From: Salinarimonas rosea DSM 21201 | GTDB taxonomy: Bacteria; Pseudomonadota; Alphaproteobacteria; Rhizobiales; Beijerinckiaceae | Reading direction: 5' to 3' | Length of the DNA: 64,000 nt | NCBI RefSeq assembly: GCF_000429045.1 | Contig: NZ_AUBC01000020.1 | Location: forward strand, 27,899 to 91,898 | In this document: in pieces, positions 60,081 to 64,000 of the stretch | Position numbering within the stretch: position 1 is the stretch's first letter | Layout of the letters: each line of letters starts with the position of its first letter | Program-made: the position numbers and the translations under genes | Notes under the pieces: model-generated | Told to the model about the DNA's origin: nothing | The model's database searches: none | The model's input: the letters and a program-made list of their open reading frames with translations, nothing else

Positions 60081-60095
60081 TAAACATACGTTAAC
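60081..60095. promoter_or_regulatory. Perfect CtrA-type box upstream of cytochrome c
   Basis: TTAA-ACATACG-TTAA exactly matches TTAA-N7-TTAA. It lies 12 bases beyond the carA stop and 62 bases before the chosen cytochrome start. An association with CtrA is inferred only from the motif. Confidence 0.5.
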
Positions 60096-60156
60096 CATGT
60101 CGGACCACCGTTGCGCCGACGCCCCGTTCCGGGGCGCGGCCTCGAGGAGATTCGTC

Positions 60157-60513
60157 ATGCGTGCCGGCCCCCTGATCAGAGCGATGCTCGTCGTCCTCGT
60201 CGGCGGCTCCATGGTGGTCGGCTTCGCGCGCGCTCAGGGCGACACGGGCGACATCGCGCGGGGAGAGCGCATCCTCGGGCAGAACTGCGCGATCTGCCAC
60301 GCCATCGGCGAGACCGGCGAGAGCCCGCACCCGTCGGCCCCGCCCTTCCGCACGCTGTCGGAGAACTACCCCGTCGAGGCGCTCGAGGAGGCGCTCGGCG
60401 AGGGCATCCTCGTCGTGCACGACGGCGTCCAGCAGATGCCGCAATTCGTGTTCTCGCCGGAGGACGTCGGCGACATCATCGCCTACCTGCGCTCGGTTCA
60501 GCCGGAGGGCTGA
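60157..60513 (+). CDS. Small c-type cytochrome
   Basis: A 118-residue periplasmic protein. A signal peptide or anchor spans about 7-26 (IRAMLVVLVGGSMVVGFARAQ). Heme attaches at Cys44, Cys47 and His48 in NCAICHAIG. VQQMPQFVFSPEDVGDIIAYL supplies the likely Met axial ligand. It is short like class I soluble cytochromes. I chose ATG 60157 with GAGGAGA upstream; the ATG at 60097 would add 20 residues before the signal. The end overlaps the patatin gene on the other strand by 16 bases. Confidence 0.88.
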   Translation: MRAGPLIRAMLVVLVGGSMVVGFARAQGDTGDIARGERILGQNCAICHAIGETGESPHPSAPPFRTLSENYPVEALEEALGEGILVVHDGVQQMPQFVFSPEDVGDIIAYLRSVQPEG

Positions 60514-61493
60514 GGGCCGCCGGTCGGCGGCGGCCCGAGCGTCGCGGGCGCGCTCTCGCTGCGGCCCACCAGCCCGAGCTGGCGCTCGATCTCGCGCTTG
60601 AGCGCGTCCTTGATCGGCTCCACCGCCTCGAACAGCGCCTTCGCCTCGAAGAACTCCAGCACCCGGAAGGCCTGCACGGGCGGGCGCAGCATGATCTGCG
60701 GGCAGGCGAGCTTGAGCTTCGCCTGGACGATCGCCTCCTGCATGATCTCGACCGCGCCGAAGGAGACGTCGATGCCGCTCACGAGCCGCGACGGGTCGAG
60801 CGCCGGGCCGGCGGCGACGTCGACGGCGACGACGACGTCGGCCTTGCCGATGAGGTTGTCGAAGGGCAGCGGGTTCACCGCCCCGCCGTCGATGAGCGTG
60901 CGGCCCTCGAAGGCCACCGGCTTGAACAGGCCCGGGATCGCCATCGACCCCGCCACCGCGGGCACGAGGCGCCCGCGGGCGTAGGTCACCTCCGAGCGGG
61001 CGAAGAAGTCGCAGGCCACGGCCTCGAAGGGGATCTCGAGCTCCTCGATCCGCGCGGGCACGCCGCCGGGCCAGAACGCGTCGAGGATCTTCTCGCCGTC
61101 CAGGAGCAGCGGGTTGCCGAGCCCGTTGAAGACGTCGACGAGCCGCCCGACCCGCGCCTCGACGAGCCGCGCCATCACCCGCGCACGATCCTCCATGGCG
61201 TCGAGCACGTGCTGGCGCAGCGCCCGCGCCGGGATCCCGGCGCAATAGGCGGCGCCGACGACGGCCCCCATCGAGCACCCGACGATCGCTGCGGGACGGA
61301 TGCCGATCTCGTCGAGCGCCTCCAGCACGACGATGTGCGCGAGCCCGCGCGCGCCGCCCGAGCCGAGCGCGAGGCCGACCGTCGGCCCGCCGTTGCGCGG
61401 CACGAGCCGGCCCTCGCGCTCGCGGGGCGTGAAGGCGGCGCGGCGGCGTGCGGCCTGGGCGCGCGTGGGGCGCAGGTCCGAACGACGGCTCAC
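60498..61493 (-). CDS. Patatin-like phospholipase family protein (RssA-like)
   Basis: A 331-residue patatin-domain protein. The oxyanion loop is LALGSGGARGLAHI (residues 41-54), nucleophile Ser74 is in VGCSMGAVVG, and the dyad Asp is in TLIDGGAVNPLPF. The family hydrolyses acyl ester bonds of lipids; RssA-type members are often uncharacterised. It begins with GTG at 61493, which overlaps the stop of the upstream hydrolase, so the two are translationally coupled. No signal peptide is visible. Confidence 0.88.
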   Translation of the reverse strand: MSRRSDLRPTRAQAARRRAAFTPREREGRLVPRNGGPTVGLALGSGGARGLAHIVVLEALDEIGIRPAAIVGCSMGAVVGAAYCAGIPARALRQHVLDAMEDRARVMARLVEARVGRLVDVFNGLGNPLLLDGEKILDAFWPGGVPARIEELEIPFEAVACDFFARSEVTYARGRLVPAVAGSMAIPGLFKPVAFEGRTLIDGGAVNPLPFDNLIGKADVVVAVDVAAGPALDPSRLVSGIDVSFGAVEIMQEAIVQAKLKLACPQIMLRPPVQAFRVLEFFEAKALFEAVEPIKDALKREIERQLGLVGRSESAPATLGPPPTGGPQPSG

Positions 61494-62398
61494 GCCGGCG
61501 TCTCCAGGAGGTCGCGGATCACGGCGAGCGTGCCGGCGGGGTCCTCCTCGGCGACGAAGTGCCCGGCCTCGACCTGCCGGCCTCCCGCGTGCGGCGCGAA
61601 GCTCGCGCGCCAGACGTCGAGCGGCGTCGGCCCGCCCTCGTCCCGGCCGGTGAGGAAGAACGTGCCCCAGGCGAGCGCCACCGGGCACAGGATGGTGCGC
61701 CCGGCCGCGAGGTCCGCCTCGTCGGCCGCGCGGTCGAGGCTCGCGCCGGCGCGGTAGTCCTCGCACATGGCGTGGATGCGCGAGGGCTCGTTGGCGCCCT
61801 TGCGGTAGGCGTCGAGCGCGCGCGCATCGAAGGGCGCGAGCGACCCCTCGCGGGTCCAGCCGGCCATCAGCTTGTCGAAGAAGGCCGCGGGATTCTTGCC
61901 GATCGCCTCCTCGGGCTCCGGCGCGGGACGGGCGAGGAACTCCCAATGCGCGGCGGGGAAGCGCCCGGCGTCGATCTCGCGCCAGACGTGGAACGTCGGC
62001 AGGATGTCGAGCATGCCCAGGTGCGACAGCCGCCCGGGATGATCGAGCGCGAGCCGGTAGCCGACCCGCGCGCCGCGGTCGTGGCCGACGAGGGCGAAAC
62101 GGGCGAAGCCGAAGTCGGACATGACGCGCACGGCGTCCCGCCCCATCGCGGCCTTGGAATAGGTCTCGTGGCGCGCGTCGCCCGCGGGAGCGCTCGACCA
62201 GCCGTAGCCGCGCAGGTCCATCAGGACGACGGTGTGCGTGCGCGCGAGATCCGCGGCGATCCGGTGCCACATGACGTGCGTCTGGGGGAAGCCGTGGAGG
62301 AGGAGCACCGGCGGCCCGTCCCCGCCCTTGCGCACGAAGGCGCGACCGATCTCGGTGTCGAGCCAGTGCGAGGTGAAGCCTGGGAACAGGTCCGACAT
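61490..62398 (-). CDS. Alpha/beta hydrolase similar to haloacetate dehalogenase
   Basis: A 302-residue alpha/beta-hydrolase. The nucleophile Asp107 is in FALVGHDRGARVGYRLALDH, with Arg108 and Arg111 placed like the carboxylate-binding pair in fluoroacetate dehalogenase. HWEFLARPAPEPEE (from about 151) matches the halide-pocket region of that enzyme, and EAGHFVAEE carries the catalytic His. A plain epoxide hydrolase is the main alternative. It shares a GTGA overlap with the patatin-like gene. Confidence 0.78.
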   Translation of the reverse strand: MSDLFPGFTSHWLDTEIGRAFVRKGGDGPPVLLLHGFPQTHVMWHRIAADLARTHTVVLMDLRGYGWSSAPAGDARHETYSKAAMGRDAVRVMSDFGFARFALVGHDRGARVGYRLALDHPGRLSHLGMLDILPTFHVWREIDAGRFPAAHWEFLARPAPEPEEAIGKNPAAFFDKLMAGWTREGSLAPFDARALDAYRKGANEPSRIHAMCEDYRAGASLDRAADEADLAAGRTILCPVALAWGTFFLTGRDEGGPTPLDVWRASFAPHAGGRQVEAGHFVAEEDPAGTLAVIRDLLETPA

Positions 62399-62435
62399 GC
62401 GCGCGCCTCCGGGCTTGCGTCGTTGATGTCGTACC

Positions 62436-63692
62436 CTAACGCGCGAGCGCCCGCCAACCGATATCCCGCCGGCAAAAACCCTCCGGCCAGTCGACGGCGT
62501 CGACCCCGGCATAGGCGCGCTCCCGCGCCTGCGCCACATCGGCACCGAGCCCGACCACGGAGAGGACGCGTCCGCCGCTCGCCAGCACCCGCTCGCCGTC
62601 GCGCCGCGTGCCGGCGTGGAAGACCCGCACGCCCGGCTGCGCGGCGGCCGCCGCGAGGCCGCGGATCTCGCTGCCCGTCTCGACCGCGCCGGGATAGCCG
62701 TTCGCGGCCAGCGTGACGACGAGCGCCGCCTCGTCCCGCCAGCCGAGGGAGACCTCGGCGAGGCGCCCCGCGCAGGCGGCGAGCATGGCGGCGAGGAGAT
62801 CGCCCTCGAGGCGCGGCATCAGGGCCTGCGCCTCCGGATCCCCGAAGCGCACGTTGTACTCGACGAGCCTGGGGCCCTCGGCACCGATCATCAGGCCGGC
62901 GTAGAGCACGCCGACGAAGGGCGTGCCGCGTGCGCGCATCGCGGCGAGCGTGGGCTCGACGATCTCGGCCATGGCGCGGGCCCGCAGCTCCGGCGTGAGC
63001 ACCGGCGCGGGGGAGTAGGCGCCCATGCCGCCGGTGTTGGGGCCCACGTCGCCGTCGAAGGCGCGCTTGTGGTCCTGCGCCGAGGCGAGCGGCAGCGCCG
63101 TCGTCCCGTCGCAGAGCGCGAACAGGCTCACCTCCTCGCCGTCGAGGAAGTCCTCGATCACCAGCGCGTCGCCGGGCCCGGCGAGCATGGCGCGCACCGC
63201 CTCCTCGGCCTGGGCCGTGCTCTCCGCGACGACGACGCCCTTGCCGGCGGCGAGGCCGTCGTACTTCACGACGATGGGCGCGCCGCGCGCGCGCACGTAG
63301 GCCAGCGCCGGCTCGGCGGCATCGAAGCGGGCATAGGCGGCGGTCGGCGCGCCGGTCTCGTCGCAGATCGCCTTGGTGAAGGCCTTCGAGCCTTCGAGCC
63401 GGGCGCCCTCCTTCGTCGGCCCGAAGGCCCTGATCCCGGCCGCGGCGAGATCGTCGACGAGCCCGGCGACCAGCGGCGCCTCGTTGCCGACGACGACGAG
63501 GCCGATCGTCGACGCGCGGCAGAAGGCGATCACGGCGGCGTGGTCGGCGACGTCGAGGGCGACGTTCGTCGCCACCTCCGCCGTTCCCGCGTTGCCGGGC
63601 GCGCAGAAGAGGGCACGACAGAGCGGGCTCTGCGCGAGCTTCCAGGCGAGCGCATGCTCGCGCCCGCCGGATCCGATGAGGAGGACGTTCAT
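62436..63692 (-). CDS. purD: Phosphoribosylamine-glycine ligase
   Basis: A 418-residue ATP-grasp enzyme that joins glycine to phosphoribosylamine in purine synthesis. [19 protein letters not shown] is the N-terminal signature, [15 protein letters not shown] lies in the ATP-grasp lid, [21 protein letters not shown] is the family motif and [17 protein letters not shown] contains metal ligands. The start at 63692 matches the family; upstream sequence is intergenic. It is a core gene. Confidence 0.97.
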   Translation of the reverse strand: MNVLLIGSGGREHALAWKLAQSPLCRALFCAPGNAGTAEVATNVALDVADHAAVIAFCRASTIGLVVVGNEAPLVAGLVDDLAAAGIRAFGPTKEGARLEGSKAFTKAICDETGAPTAAYARFDAAEPALAYVRARGAPIVVKYDGLAAGKGVVVAESTAQAEEAVRAMLAGPGDALVIEDFLDGEEVSLFALCDGTTALPLASAQDHKRAFDGDVGPNTGGMGAYSPAPVLTPELRARAMAEIVEPTLAAMRARGTPFVGVLYAGLMIGAEGPRLVEYNVRFGDPEAQALMPRLEGDLLAAMLAACAGRLAEVSLGWRDEAALVVTLAANGYPGAVETGSEIRGLAAAAAQPGVRVFHAGTRRDGERVLASGGRVLSVVGLGADVAQARERAYAGVDAVDWPEGFCRRDIGWRALAR

Positions 63693-64000
63693 GGCGATCC
63701 GTGTAGCGCAGGGCGCGGCGGCCGTCCACGCTCCTCCCCCGAGCTCCTCCCCCATCGGGGGAGGTGGCTCGGCGGCGAAGCCGACGAGACGGAGGGGGGG
63801 CGCCGAAGGCGCGCTTCGGCGGAGCCGAACAGAGATGCGTCGCGCCGGAGGACCCCGCCCCCGATCCGCTCCGCGGATCGTCCCCGCCCCGAGGGGGCGG
63901 GAGGCGCTGTGTAGGGCCGGACAGAAGTGAGACGGAGGGGACTTGAACGGGATCGGGGATCCCGGAAGCTTGGGTTTGCGACAACACGAGCTTCAGGAGA
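63693..64000. repeat. Hairpin-rich intergenic region at the right end
   Basis: No gene is visible. At least four strong hairpins follow one another: CCTCCCCC with GGGGGAGG (63746-63764), CGCCGAAG with CTTCGGCG (63801-63821), GATCCGC with GCGGATC (63863-63879), and CCCGCCCC with GGGGCGGG (63883-63901). Such composite GC-rich blocks occur as intergenic repeats in many alphaproteobacteria. The last 50 bases contain CAGGAGA (63993-63999), which may precede a rightward gene beyond the window. Confidence 0.55.

Overview
This is a very GC-rich window from an alphaproteobacterium, most likely of the order Hyphomicrobiales (Rhizobiales). The evidence is the flagellar gene set (motA/fliM/fliN/fliG/flhB, motB/motC/fliK, fliX, flaF, flbT), CtrA-like TTAA-N7-TTAA boxes beside flagellar genes, a DksA with one cysteine, and the overall coding style. 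The species cannot be named from the sequence alone. I see no rRNA, tRNA, transposase, integrase or CRISPR array.

Region 1 (1-23.1 kb) looks like an accessory amino-sugar or muropeptide island. It holds an anhydro-MurNAc kinase, a BadF-type GlcNAc kinase, a NagA-type deacetylase, a MurA-type enolpyruvyl transferase, an amidase, two oligopeptide-type ABC transporters (one without its own ATPases) and a HutC-type GntR regulator. Mixed in are a radical SAM/SPASM enzyme, a DegT sugar-type aminotransferase, an acyl-CoA-dehydrogenase-fold flavoprotein monooxygenase and a TIM-barrel protein. The most unusual part is a two-gene ubiquitin-like module at 7.1-8.9 kb: a small beta-grasp protein with a Gly-Gly followed by a seven-residue tail, translationally coupled to a single protein fusing a JAB/JAMM peptidase to an E1-type (ThiF/MoeB) adenylating domain. 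No E2 is visible. GGTA...TACC dyads precede three of the transcription units and may be the GntR operators.

Region 2 (23.2-29.7 kb) is chromosomal core: pdxH, a lipoprotein, a DnaJ-like co-chaperone, fabI, a histidine phosphatase, an ABC-F ATPase and dksA.

Region 3 (29.9-46 kb) is flagellar. It runs fliX, flgI, a rod-binding FlgJ-like protein, a FlgN-like chaperone, a FlaG-like protein, flaF, flbT, a first flagellin, two glycosyltransferases (one of the Skp1-GlcNAc-transferase type), a second flagellin, then the leftward operon fliF-fliH-motB-motC-fliK-transglycosylase. Region 5 (51.3-56.7 kb) continues with motA-fliM-DUF6468-fliN-fliG-flhB.

Region 4 (46-51.2 kb) separates the two flagellar blocks. 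Besides a SemiSWEET, a DUF3775 protein and a HAD protein, it carries a striking predicted pore-forming toxin (beta-gamma-crystallin-like, Cry-endotoxin-N-domain-like and jacalin-like parts in one chain) and a mutually overlapping BrnT toxin / antitoxin / GNAT gene trio.

Region 6 (56.7-64 kb) is mostly housekeeping: a YaiI/YqxD protein, a TIM-barrel epimerase, YqeY, carA, a small cytochrome c with a perfect CtrA-type box upstream, a patatin-like protein, a haloacetate-dehalogenase-like hydrolase and purD. The right end is a hairpin-rich intergenic repeat.
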